From: Lasioglossum baleicum
Taxonomy: Eukaryota > Arthropoda > Insecta > Hymenoptera > Halictidae
Assembly (NCBI RefSeq): GCF_051020765.1
Contig: NC_134944.1
Span: forward strand, 2,046,001 to 2,110,000
Reading direction: 5' to 3'
Length of the DNA stretch: 64,000 bases
Shown here: positions 1 through 10,502 of the stretch, piece after piece
Numbering within the stretch: the stretch's first letter is position 1
Layout: every line of letters begins with the position of its first letter
Notes under the pieces: model-generated
What the model saw: only the letters and a program-made list of their open reading frames with translations
What the model was told of the DNA's origin: nothing
Database searches by the model: none
Made by a program: the position numbers and the translations under genes

Positions 1-1080
1 GATATGTACCTTGACATCGTTAAGATTCTATGTAATGACTTTTCATCTGTTTCAGTTCGAGTTGTATGCATCTGTTGCAGAACTACACTTCGTTGGTGTA
101 AGTTACAATACATTTCTCTATACAATTCTTAGAATTAGAATAGTTCGACATACATCTTATGCTTCTACCTATTGTTTTACCTGCCGTTTTGTTACAATAC
201 TTTTCCGCCGACTCATGAATTTTACATTTAACCCATTTAAATTGAACTCGTTAATTGCCGGGCGACCCCTGCCTAGAGAAAACCACATAACATCAAAGTG
301 ATTTAGTTAACGAGAACGAAACTGCACAGTCGAATCGATCACAGTGCTTTCTTCTGTAAACCTTTTAAACCCAACAAAAAAATTCCAATTCAATTACTGT
401 TTCTTTATTTAGTTTATTGCTAGATATCAGAATGCGTTTTATTACATTTCCTAATTTCTATTGGTGCTCGTTTTAGCAAAACAAAGTCTTGCTTCTTTAT
501 CTGCTTTTCATTCTTACTCTCCCAATGTCCAATGATCTTGAAATCCACCTGTCAATTGTACTTTCACGATCCGTTCGAGATTGACATTCCTTTTTCATTT
601 CACTCAATGATCCAGTGGAATAGGAAGTGACGCGACGTAGTTTTCGTTCATCTCGAGGAGCAGCTTCGCTGATCAATCCGAACGCTTCTTTTCAACTCGA
701 TTACTTCTTTTAGCGACCTAAGTCTGCAATTGTACTTTTGGAACGGGCAATTTTTTCACAATGTAGTCGTAACCCCAACCTTCAACTCGCGAGACGCGAA
801 TCGTCGCCTTTTCTCCATCGTAAAGTGATTCTACTCGTGGCATTTCTCTTGTCAACTTTTCTAAGCGAGGCGATCGACTATCGGCTACCCAGATTGAAAT
901 CAGATCGAACACGTCTCAATTTGAATCGTATATGTTTAATCCGCGACGTAATCGAACCTCGACTATCCGAAGATCGATTATATAATTTGAATCTGATACG
1001 TCCGAATCGACACGTTTGAGGTTTCCTACAAAATAGCTATTTAGTGTAGAATTTGATCGAACCTGACGCCGATAACATTA
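1..1080. other. Unassigned sequence, no supported gene
   Basis: AT-rich sequence with two short overlapping open frames (738-1019 on +, 718-912 on -). Neither gives a recognisable protein, and I see no convincing splice pair or repeat. Probably intronic or intergenic. Confidence 0.5.
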
Positions 1081-1094
1081 TTCCAAGTTTATCC

Positions 1095-1156
1095 GCGCTC
1101 AAAGTTCACTAATTGTGAAAAAGAACTCTTTTTCACAATTAGGGAACTTTGAGCGC
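1095..1156. repeat. Near-perfect 30-bp-arm hairpin
   Basis: A 62-nt palindrome running from GCGCTCAAAG to CTTTGAGCGC. Each arm is about 30 nt with one mismatch, around a GAACTC centre. It abuts the dispersed repeat at 1157-1461. The second copy of that repeat (near 5070-5095) keeps only half of this hairpin, so the palindrome is probably the terminus of a transposable element. Confidence 0.75.
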
Positions 1157-1461
1157 AGATATCTCGGAAACTATGCGCGATAGCGAAAAACTGAATCCAA
1201 TCAATCTTATGGCACATTTTGTCAGCTTTAATTTTGTATAGAATGGTCTTATCGCTAGGAACCATAGTTTCCGAGATAGAAGCGGAAAACCGGAAAAGGG
1301 GACCTTCTATGTACCCCCTGCACTCCGCTCACCTCCTAAGAGTAGGGACTTTTAGTATGTTTACCTCCTAACTTGTCCAAACAAAGTCCCAAAGTTAAAA
1401 ATTGTGTTCTTCCATTTCCCTCTACTCCTCCCCCCTTATGAGCATTCATTGACTGGACTAA
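1157..1461 (+). repeat. Dispersed repeat family R1, copy 1
   Basis: About 300 bp beginning ATATCTCGGAAACTATG and ending in CATTCATTGACTGGACTA. A clearly related copy in the same orientation lies at 5095-5405. It contains an internal inverted motif, AAACTATGCGCGATAGCG against TATCGCTAGGAACCATAGT, within the first 110 bp. No coding capacity was recognised. Element class unknown. Confidence 0.7.
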
Positions 1462-1831
1462 TAAACAACGCAACGGTGTTCGCTATCGCGTCACGACAAA
1501 CAATATTTTACGGAGGTCCGACTGACGAATCGCGTTCAACTAATTTGCGCGAACAACGGAACATTTACAACAACTTCCGACGATATTAGCTTCCGAGAGG
1601 GGTCATGATACGTGCAGAAAGCTCAATTGAAAACACACCGTTAACTGCATTAATGAACAGCGACGCGGCGGGCCGGGAGAAACTTTCGATTCATAATTAT
1701 CGTCGCCGTTAATTGCGGCGGCGCGGCATTACGAAACGGTTAGGGAGACCGAAAATTGAAAATTTCATGATGCGCATTGATGGCCGGCAAATTGTGCGAG
1801 CAAACTGAACGGGGGAGCATTACATACTTAC

Positions 1832-2025
1832 TCCGTCGGAGGGCCGACGAGCGCGCGGCGCGGCGGACGATCGATTTTCGAATTTGCGGTTTTTAGCCGA
1901 GTTAGACGAATTTCCATCGGAAACGACGCGACCGTCGGCATCGATACAAACTCGATCGTGTATCGGTGGCCCACGGTATCCGAGGGACCAGGAATTTCAG
2001 GGCCCGAGGAATTATTAATGACCAC
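1832..2025 (-). other. GC-rich open frame ending in a strong 5' splice-site match (weak exon candidate)
   Basis: On the minus strand a 65-codon frame is followed by GTAAGTATGT (1831-1822), a near-consensus donor. The sequence is GC-rich relative to its surroundings and carries GGCGCGGCG words. The peptide matches nothing I recognise and no good acceptor was identified upstream. It could be a 5' exon, a CpG-rich regulatory patch, or chance. Confidence 0.15.
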
Positions 2026-2253
2026 CGTTGACGCTCGGCACTACCGGTTTACTAGATCAAGAGTAGCCCAACGCTTGATGAACTCCCTTCCATGCACTCT
2101 GATGAACTTTCTGCGTCCCGTCCCGTCCAGCCGATCGACATTTCTCTTTCTCTTGGCTTTCTATCGAGAACATCGATACACGCTGCAATCAAAAAGTATT
2201 TGAACACTTCGTTTCAACTATGAAATCTAGTATTTCGTAACGTAAATTATAAT

Positions 2254-2454
2254 TAGACTGCGTATTTTATGCATTTATGACAAAAATGGATACATACAAT
2301 TTAAAGCTGTGGACATGTTAATAATATTTAAGGGCATCAATGTATTAGTTTCACCTTAATAGGATTATTAAAAGAAGAATACAATTTTTATTTGGCTCTT
2401 GTGTCTTGCAATCAATGCAAACATTTTTTATTTTGCATAAAGATCCGCAACCTA
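2254..2454. mobile_element. TA-flanked MITE, GACTGCGGATC family, copy 1
   Basis: About 200 bp with terminal inverted repeats TAGACTGCG-(ga)-TTTATGCA at one end and TGCATAAAGATCCGCA-TA at the other. TA dinucleotides flank it, as expected for Tc1/mariner-mobilised MITEs. The interior (a TTTGGCTCTTGTGTCTTGC block) is shared with copies at 27710, 31707, 33304, 34208, 52944 and 54178. No coding capacity. Confidence 0.85.
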
Positions 2455-3490
2455 ATTATAATCATTTTTGTTTTACATTCTGTACCGGGCATTGGTCAAC
2501 GAAACACAAAATATGCATTATTCATCCAAACTTATTGTATCGCGTTCAAAGTAGGCCCCTTTCCTTCCCTGAATCAAGAACATTCTGTAAACAGGAGCCA
2601 AGTTCTTATGGCCGTAAAAAGTTGTGAGATCAAACAGAATACGGCCAAGTACGTTAGCTTAGAAAATAAAAATAAAAATAAGTTAAAAAGAACGCTATTT
2701 AATTTTTAAAGAGTCACATGGAGGGCTAAATTATTCCAACTTGGCCGCTACCTAATACGTTTTAGGGCCATTGGTTTAAAAAGTAACGGCCAAGTTTGAA
2801 TAAAGTAGCCCTCCATGTGACTCTTTAAAAATTAAATAGCGTTCTTTTTAACTAATTTTTATTTTTATTATCTAAGCTAACGTACTTGGCCGTATTCTGT
2901 TCGATCTCACAACTTTTTACGGCCGTAAGAACTTGGCTCCTGTTCACAGAATGTTTTTGTTGGGATTTCTTTTACTTTAGCGATGTGAAGTTCCGTTGAA
3001 GACGTTGATGGCCGACCAGAGCGAGGCAAATCTTCCATCGCATCTTGACCGCTTTTAAATGCACTGTACCACTCATACACACGTGTTTTTGATCAAGTCG
3101 ATTCACCGTGAGCCTTGTGTAACATTTTCAGCGCTTCGGCACACGAAATTCCATTTGCAATGGAAAATTTATTTTTATCCATTGTAAAAATCGCAAAACT
3201 TGTGAGATAAACTGACAAAATGGCGCACTGTAAACAAACTAAATGACAAGTGACGCTCAAACCCCACGTGAGTATAGAGGACAGTTGTGCCAGCTTAGCG
3301 ACAAAAAGAATTTCAACAAACCCTTTAAGCGGACTTTTTAAATGATCGATTCCCGGTACTTTCTTGACAGAATAACCCAATCGATTAATCTCTGTATCGC
3401 TGATGGCGTTTGACAACATTTTATCGTTCATCGGTGTGTTTATTAATTCGTAATACATAATCACGTACGCGCCATAATCAGAGCCCGACA
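2455..3490 (-). pseudogene. Mariner transposase remnant split by a palindromic insertion
   Basis: On the minus strand 3181-2958 encodes a mariner-type helix-turn-helix start. It reads MDKNKFSIANGISCAEALK, then an in-frame stop, then TRVYEWYSAFKSGQDAMED and LPRSGRPST, which is the typical end of the HTH region. The complement of about 2575-2455 gives AYFERDTISLDE and, after a stop, a tail ending ARYRM, like a mariner C-terminus. The whole catalytic DDD domain between them is missing and a foldback (2576-2957) sits at the junction. Sequence 3182-3490, open on the same strand, is probably the element's 5' untranslated end rather than protein. Dead copy. Confidence 0.65.
2576..2957. mobile_element. 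Foldback/MITE of about 380 bp with roughly 170-bp arms
   Basis: The left arm reads AGAACATTCTGTAAACAGG ... AAAGAGTCACATGGAGGGC. The right arm is its reverse complement, starting near GCCCTCCATGTGACTC and ending in ACAGAATGTTTTT. The short central section is GC-richer (CTTGGCCGC ... AACGGCC). It has no open frame and lies between the two ends of a mariner relic. Confidence 0.75.
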
Positions 3491-4115
3491 TTGAAAGGGA
3501 GCGTGGCGGCTCGTTATCCGAGCCAATGCATCGAGCTCCATGTCAGTTTCAATGCATTTTGGCAATCGTGTTCATTATCTTGACGGAGTTTCAATATATT
3601 TGACACAATAACGATAACATTAGTTAGGCGGTATGTATCACGGTTACGGATCCGGACAGGATGTTATTCATTCGAACAGTAGCGAGCGACGTTTAATTTG
3701 AAAACGTTTCTGGCCAGGCACGGGCATACAGGCAGTCTCCGGGATCGATTTAAAGCCATGGAATGAACAATTTACGCGTGTGCACTTTTCACTTGAATTT
3801 TGCATAGTTGCGCCAGGAAGGATGCGCTATTTATATCCCCAGCTCTGCCGTTACATGCTCAACACTCGAATATTCGTGGTTCCCGCTGACTGATGTTCCA
3901 TTGTTCTTGAAACATTCATTAATTTTATATAAACGTTTATCTTCCCCGGCTCTGGGACGCGGCGCGGCGTTTTTGTTGCCAATTTCCTTTCGCAGAGATA
4001 ACGTGAAAAATAGGATCTATATAGAAACGTACCGAGAGAAATCCTTCAATCTTATAACAAGTTTTTTAATTCAATATCGTTGAACGCTACAACTCTGCCG
4101 AGCATTAAACGCAAC
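3491..4115. other. Unassigned sequence
   Basis: No gene recognised. It contains one GCGGCGCGGCG word (3959-3969). A 91-codon frame at 3808-4083 on + has no recognisable product. Confidence 0.5.
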
Positions 4116-4117
4116 TA

Positions 4118-4642
4118 TTGGGTATGGGAATAAGTTTCCCGCCATTTTGACAGATGTCGTTGTAATTAAGTACCGATCGCGTATTTGATGGAACGTAGTA
4201 CATGTCTATGAAAGGTTTTGTCTTCAAAACGCAGTTAGTGGCAATTGTTTCGAGCGTGAACAGCAGTCAATTTTTCGCGTGAAAAATGTCGACTTTTGTT
4301 GCAAGTAAGCAGCATTTGCGGGAAGTCATGTTGCATTATTTTGTTTTAAAGAAAGGTGTTATATATTTACTATATTATATTTATTATATATTTACGGGGA
4401 CGATGCTCCATCAAATACAAGATTTCGACGTAAGGGACAAAGATTGCGATGGTATGCCAAAAAATTCGAAGACATACAGATTTGCCAGCATTACTTGATG
4501 GAAATCCACGTCAAACATTTAAAGAACTATCAATTGAATTAAACGTCGATCGATCTACTGTTGGAAAACGTTTTCACGCTATGGGAATTGTTTGTAGGCT
4601 TCTTATCAACAAAAAGGGGCGGAAACTTATTCCCATATCCAA
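4118..4642 (+). mobile_element. Internally deleted mariner, copy A (TTGGGTATGGGAATAAG family)
   Basis: TA flanks both sides (4116-4117, 4643-4644). The termini are TTGGGTATGGGAATAAGTTT and its inverse. Inside, from 4286, the start of a mariner transposase is legible (MSTFVASKQHLREV-MLHYF). A tract of TATATTTATTATA-rich DNA interrupts it, and the second HTH motif follows (PRQTFKELSIELNVDRST). The catalytic domain is absent. The deletion endpoint (GGGAATTGTTTGTAGGC joined to TCAACAAAAAGGGGCGG) is the same as in copy B at 32434, so both descend from one deleted, trans-mobilised element. Confidence 0.85.
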
Positions 4643-4648
4643 TACACA

Positions 4649-5033
4649 CAGTCCTCGACAAAATAATAAGACACCTAGCATATTTTTAAATTTCTTATAT
4701 TTATAGGTAGAAAATGTCCACTCCGTTGTGTATCCTGTATATTACATACTATTTCCAAAGTAAACATGTAAAATCTTAGGATTGTATCGCGTACCACAGC
4801 AAAATTAGAGAAAGATATGTGAACACGGACTGACATTGCTTCGACGAAAGTATAAAACACTAACAGAAAAATGTTTGATTAAGCAAATAAAAATACAAAA
4901 TTAATACTTTGTGATACCTCCCTTGAATTGAATTACGTCTAATAATCGCTTTCGGATAGTTTTATATTACTTTTTCATTCGTTTTTGTTCTAAATGTGTG
5001 TCCAATTGTGATTTATACTTTCTTTTAGTTTAT
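4649..5033 (+). mobile_element. Truncated Tc1 element, one terminal repeat plus transposase 3' end
   Basis: Starts CAGTCCTCGACAAAATAAT, identical to the end of the full element at 19615. It continues through the roughly 220-bp terminal repeat into the 3' coding end (complement reads ...DVIQFKGGI...). It then breaks off near TTTTAGTTYATTT, where unrelated sequence begins. It sits only 6 bp from mariner copy A. The second terminus is missing, so it cannot be mobile. Confidence 0.8.
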
Positions 5034-5094
5034 TTTAATTTTTTTAGTTCATTTAGTTCAGTCAAAAGAACTCTTCAGCGCAATTAGTGAATTT

Positions 5095-5405
5095 TGAGCA
5101 CGGACATCTCGGAAACTATGCGAGATAGCGAAAAACTGAATGGAGTCAATTTTATGGCACATATTGTCCGCTTTAATTTTGTATAGAATGGTCTTATCGC
5201 TAGGAACCATAGTTTTCGAGATACAAGCGGAAAACCGAAAAAGGGGACCTTCTACGTGCCCACCTGTACACCCCTCACCTCGTAGGAGTAGGGACTTTTA
5301 GTATGTTTGCTTCTTAACTAGTCCAAACAAAGTCCCAAAGTTAAAAATTGTGTTCCTTCCATTTCCCTCTACACCCCCCTTATGAGCATTCATTGACTGG
5401 ACTAT
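5095..5405 (+). repeat. Dispersed repeat family R1, copy 2
   Basis: Closely related to 1157-1461: CATCTCGGAAACTATGCG at the start, TGAGCATTCATTGACTGG at the end, same orientation. The left neighbour retains half of the hairpin found complete at 1095-1156. Confidence 0.7.
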
Positions 5406-6868
5406 AGACGTGCAGCTAATGTAACTATAAATATTCTATACAAGGTGAGAACAGATAGTATAGTATAGATTCCATAGAAAATAAAAAAAATCCGACGAAT
5501 TACACGGGCCGGCACTTCCTAAGGTAAAACGCGGCATGAAATAGTAATCCTCTTTTACCGTCTGCGCGATAACGCCCGCGGCAGCAATTTCCGGATCAAA
5601 CGGATTTCAAGATCGAGCGATCCGACGTATTGTGCTCGGTAAATCGTAGTCGGTTCCGCGGGTATCCGTAAGTATCGAGGGTAGCGTTACAAAGCGGAGG
5701 AGGAATCGGTGTCCCTTTTGGCGGACGGGGACGGTTATGTACCGCGTGAGATGAATGCAATCGTGTACGCAATTGCATTCTTCGTAGTACGTTGCACATT
5801 CGCGCGCGTACACACGCTTCACACCGTGCGGCGGGCGCCACCGCATACGTGCAGCGTGTGTACGCGCGCATATGTACGTACCCATACGAGATACGTATCT
5901 TTCGTAGGTGTCGTGTTTTCTGGGTCACCTTCTCCATTATCAAAGAATCCAGGCCTTCCCGAGAGCAAGAGAGAACGAAACAGAGAGATGTACAGGACGA
6001 TTCACCTAACTGGCGCAGCTCAAAAACTTTGTCCAACTGGGAAACAGCAAATATCATCCTCTCGATACGATTTAACAGTGAATTCACAGTTGAAAAAAAA
6101 CATTGCAAAGCGTGGATACAAACAGAATTTTTCACAGAATTTTTCTTGTACGCGCAGCCACCTCCTTCGCTATCATGTTCTCCTAATACAAAACTCAAAT
6201 TTTCGAGGTTTTTAATAGGAGAACATGGAAAATAAGAGAACAAATTTTTAGGTTTCTAATAGAAGAACATGATATTAAAGGTGGTGGCACCGAATTTTCG
6301 TGCCACCTCTTTTACTACGATATTCTCCTAATGCAAAACTTAATTTTGGCTAATCTGAAACATTTTTTCTTTCTCGTGTTGAATTTTTGTCGAAGCCATG
6401 CTACCATAACTATCGCATCGGACAATTTTTCATCGGACCGATAATTTAAAAGTTCGAGGTGGGCAAGCTATGCGAATACAGAACGTAAACTCGTTTTAAA
6501 CGGCCCTCGGGAATTTTACTCTCGGTGCTTCGTAAGTAATTAAAAAGAGTTATACATCACTTGTAAATTCAGACTCATCGGGTTGGTGGGAGGGCATGGC
6601 ACAATAGGCAGCGATAAATTAGAGAATTTCAGCCGAGCAAACGGAACCGGCCAGCCGAGCTATAATTTAAGAAGGGAAACGTGGATGCTCCGTGTAACCG
6701 AGCGGGGGTAACGCTTACGATTAGATTAACAAGGACGTAATCGTCCATATGTGAATGACGCTGCAGTCAACGTGTCAATGTCAATAGCAGTCGTCGCGTA
6801 TTGTGCATCTCTATCTCTATGGATAAATATTATTCGTTGATCTATACACTTGCGTAAACTTGTAAGCT
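5406..6868. other. Unassigned stretch with unusually stop-poor frames
   Basis: Between about 5600 and 6240 three frames stay open at once: 215 codons on - (5596-6243), 168 on + (5709-6215) and 147 on + (5792-6235). None gives a recognisable protein, and composition (CG-rich with CGCGCGTACACACGC-type dyads at 5795-5875) can explain the lack of stops. A short inverted motif, TGTTCTCCTAATACAAAAC / TAATAGGAGAACATG, recurs at 6176-6350. I do not call a gene here. Confidence 0.4.
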
Positions 6869-7715
6869 ATTTTACCACGCTTATATTAGCTTGCCGAGTT
6901 GTCGTTGTCGTTGTTGTTGTATGCGTAAAATCTCGTAATCGAATTTTAAACCACTTCCCGATGAGCTAGGGACTTGAAACTTTAAACATAGCTCAGGACT
7001 GGATGACAATGCAATATTAAAAAACAAATTTTTAAAAAAACTGTGCGTCTAGAAGAAAAAAAATTTTTATATTAACCATCACACACCTCGCCGCGCGACG
7101 CTCGATAGTATGTCATCGCGTTCAGCGATCCCCACTCCGCGCGCCACCGCTCCCTACTCTACTACGCGTTCCCACTCCACTGGCCCACTTCGCACCGAAG
7201 GAGCTCAGTGTGGTTGTGGTGTTCCGTTCATTCAGTTCCATTTCGGACAATTTCGGACTCCATCAAGAGACGTCGTCTCTCGGGCTCATCCCTCCTTCTT
7301 TCTCGCGTATTTCCATATCTTGCGTTTCTATATCTTACTATTCCATACCAGTATTACTATATAGTGGCCGAAATAATGATAGGTTCACAGCCCGAACTAG
7401 CGTGTTTACTGTTGTCATTTTTATCTGCATCGCGGGACACCTCCTATGGTGTAAGTTTATATTTAGAAAATTCGTGTTCTTACTACTGTAGATGCATTTA
7501 GTTTAGTTTCAACAGCGAAAGTGTTTGGACGTAATTGATTGTGAAATTTGCTAAAAATTATTCTGATAATAGAGTGAAATAATCTTAGGTTCACAATAAC
7601 ACTGTCCAACACCAAACTTATAGCGACTAGTTTCTAAAAAAATTATTTTCTCCTTTTTAGTGCATTTTTTAATATAAGCGTTGTTTTTAAAAAGTTTATT
7701 TTTATATGTATTTTT
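6869..7715 (+). repeat. Dispersed element R2 (TTTTACCACGCTTATATTAGC family), longest copy
   Basis: Begins TTTTACCACGCTTATATTAG, includes the conserved block CCACTTCCCGATGAGCTAG ... GGATGACAATGCAATATT, and ends in a T-rich tail near TTTTTATATGTATTTTT. Other copies: 38407-38600, 59195-59909, 59910-60487, 62243-62510. The last has both ends of this copy but lacks about 500 bp of the interior. A 7110-7364 open frame inside has no recognisable product. Class unresolved. Confidence 0.65.
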
Positions 7716-8894
7716 ATCTAATCATAGTCTACTCTCGCTTGCGTGTTTCTTTCTATGCTGTTGCATCTAATAGATCTGTCCTGCATACTAAATTCATGAT
7801 AATATGTAGAAAAGTACCGTGTTCCAATTCGATTAAACGTTAATATCGTCGTATCCTCTACATCGATGTAGTTTGCAAATTATTTAATTCTCTTTACTCG
7901 TTTTATTGTATTTGTATTATAAATATTGGTATCCGCGCAGTAGCCATTGGCAGAATTCTGTTTGCCGATCTAATTCGGTCTCGATAATCGAATGTAAATG
8001 CATTGGCTTTACAAATGTAAATACTAAATACCTTAATAAACTGTTAAATTCCAGTCAGGTTAAACTCTAGAAAGAATTTCATATGATTTGAAATCGTTTA
8101 CTGCTGTGTTGATTGCGCGAAACTAGAATTTTCGAAAAAAGAACGAAAATCAATCGGAAAAGTAGAATACAAGGGCCAACGTCGCAGCTAATTTTCGCCA
8201 CGTCTCTCGCGTTTTTTTACGAACGTTACCTACATGTAAGTACAATGTAGGTGTCGCTCGAGGCCATGCATTTCTAATTTTCGTTGACTTGAAGTTTACG
8301 CGTCCACACTACCAAAGAAAAGGTCACGCAAGGAAAGGAGAGATTGTCGATACAGCTTACTCGCAATCTTCTTGAAACTGATTGCGAAGGGCACACTTTC
8401 CACGAAAATAACGCGGTTCAGCGTCAGGTTGAAGGTAACGCAAGGTAGAAAATGTGATAACGCAACCCCGCCATACACCCTTCTTAAACGCCGATGGTTG
8501 TTAAGCTCGATTATCGAACAAAATGTATGCAGCGATCCGTTTACAAATTTACTCACAATCAGATATTCGACGCGCGATGGAATACCGAAAACAAAACTTT
8601 GACGGACGAGAGTCCGTTGTTTATTTGTCCATGACATTTGTATTTTTCGCGAGCTGGGTGTAACAATTTCAGATTTTATACGAACTTCGGTCAGGCGAGT
8701 TGAGAGTCACGAAGTTGGGAATCGATTTTTGGGGAAATTGGAAGCCCGTGCTGTTTTAATAATGTTTACCCTAGTTCCCCAATATTCCTCGCCCCGTTTC
8801 CGAAAAAGAAAAGGCTGAGGAATGTTTTGCTGTTAAACTGTGCCGGCAGTTTCTTGAAGAAATAGTGTCCCACTTATTGGCATGTATCTGCATA
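7716..8894. other. Unassigned sequence
   Basis: No supported gene. A 113-codon minus-strand frame (8296-8637) and its overlapping plus-strand frame match nothing I recognise, and no repeat partner was seen in the window. Confidence 0.45.
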
Positions 8895-9068
8895 TACAGT
8901 GGACGAAATTTCTATAAAAACGCTACTATTTTGAACAAAAAAGTTAAGTATTTAGATAACATGATTAAAAGAAGGCTAGAAAATAATTAAGGAATATAAG
9001 AAAGCAGAAATCAATATTCTGAATTTTAAAAAACTGCTTTGTTTTTGTTATAAACAAAATATTACAAC

Positions 9069-9545
9069 TTAATGTACATAAGTATAACGAAATTTCTGTA
9101 AGAACAGCCTAATAAATTCGAACAAAAAGCCAAGTTTATAATTATTAGTATTTAGTACTTCCACCGTTACTTCAAATATTCTGTTTTCCATACTACAAAC
9201 TAATTTCTGCAACGTTGTTTTATGGATTTGATTCCACTTATATATTACTGCGTTTTCTAACTCTTTAATGTTGTTATTGTTTCTGCTTCCCATTTTTATA
9301 TATTGCTCGTGATAGGATTCACCCATAAATTTTCTATTGGGTTCAGATCGGGGGAACGTGACGGCCAGTTCATTAGTTGCAAATTCTTTTGTTTAAAGTC
9401 TAAACCACTCCCGAGTCTTCTTAGCATTGTGTATCGCTGCGTTATCTTGTTGAAAAATAACGTTGTTGTCATGATTTTCTTCGATGAAGCAAATTAAAGT
9501 GTTTTCTAATAGGGCAATGTATTTTTCTGCGTTCATTCTCCTACT
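9069..9545 (-). pseudogene. Tc1 transposase catalytic-domain relic
   Basis: Read across frames on the minus strand, in order: RMNAEKYIALLENTL, NNVIFQQDNAAIHNAKKTR with the second catalytic Asp, SPDLNPIENLW with the catalytic Glu, and a C-terminal stretch NNNIKELENAVIYKWNQIH ... LQKLVCSMENRIFEV. Frameshifts and stops separate the pieces. The N-terminal DNA-binding domain and the first catalytic Asp are gone. These motifs are the standard DDE signature of Tc1 transposases (established family knowledge). Confidence 0.8.
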
Positions 9546-10261
9546 AAGTCGCTAACCCTTCGTATAAGGAAATATCCTTAACTGTATCATTTTTTTTCTC
9601 GGTTGTTAATTAAGATATTCAGATAAAAAAAAACGAAAATACTCGAACTTCCCTCCTTCATATCATTCATTTTTTTCACCGTTGTGATTAAACTATTAAG
9701 GGTAGAAAAAATCATTTAATTTTGTAGGGGTGGGAATTGCAAGCAACCCTTCGAGTGACCACTTCCAAAAAATTCAAGAACAATGTTTTGTTGCTTATCT
9801 AACATATAAAAAAGTTTCGAGATGGTCGGATTGGTGGAACATAGTTAAATATTGAAAAACAAATGAAATTATGTCATTATAATGGTATAATGTACAGTGC
9901 AGTGTTTCTTACGACTCTAATTAATAATTCTTATCTGGATATTAAGTCCCTTCTTGATCAATTATTTCTCTTTAAACGCGACGCATAACATTACATAAGT
10001 AGTGTATAGTTTTATACATATGTAGTTATATTATACATATATACCACCCGTACCACCCATTTATAATCTAGAAAATAGGTTATTTTCAAAAATTCAAAGT
10101 GTTTCTTCTATAAATCAGATGCACTGTATCAAATGGTGATATTTTTCACTTCCGGTTTCGGCCGGAAATAGGTGATTGAGACCGGAAGTTACATTTTGTA
10201 AATGGAACATGGTATTTTTCATCACTGATTCGGATTTTATGCGAAAAAACAAGAAACTTTT

Positions 10262-10459
10262 GTCTGAAACATTTTTTCAGAAATGTCATTTTATGTCCTT
10301 TATGTAACCTTCAAAATGAGTCTTGACGAAATTATGTTTTCACCGAATAAATGATCTTTTGTCTGAAACATTTTTTCAGAAATGTCATTTTATGTCCTTT
10401 ATGTAACCTTCAAAATGAGTCTTGACGAAATTATGTTTTCACCGAATAAATGATCTTTT
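10262..10459. repeat. Two-copy perfect-looking 99-bp tandem duplication
   Basis: Units 10262-10360 and 10361-10459 both begin GTCTGAAACATTTTTTCAG and run through CCGAATAAATGATCTTTT. By eye I see no difference between them, so the duplication is much younger than the decayed element carrying it. Confidence 0.85.
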
Positions 10460-10502
10460 GCCAGTAAATTATGATGTTCTTATAGAAATTTCGTCCACTG
10501 TA

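Larger units (their letters stand above)
8897..10500. mobile_element. Decayed Tc1-like transposon with CAGTGGACGAAATTTCTATA ends
   Basis: TA flanks (8895-8896, 10501-10502) and termini CAGTGGACGAAATTTCTATA / TATAGAAATTTCGTCCACTG define a 1604-bp element of typical Tc1 length. Transposase remains fill only its left half, on the minus strand (9069-9545). The right half is non-coding AT-rich DNA with a 99-bp tandem duplication (10262-10459). The copy is therefore chimeric or heavily rearranged. Confidence 0.8.

Noticed and set aside
3093..3491. 132-codon minus-strand frame as a gene
   Set aside because: Its last 30 or so residues are the mariner HTH start; the upstream part is probably the element's untranslated leader read through.
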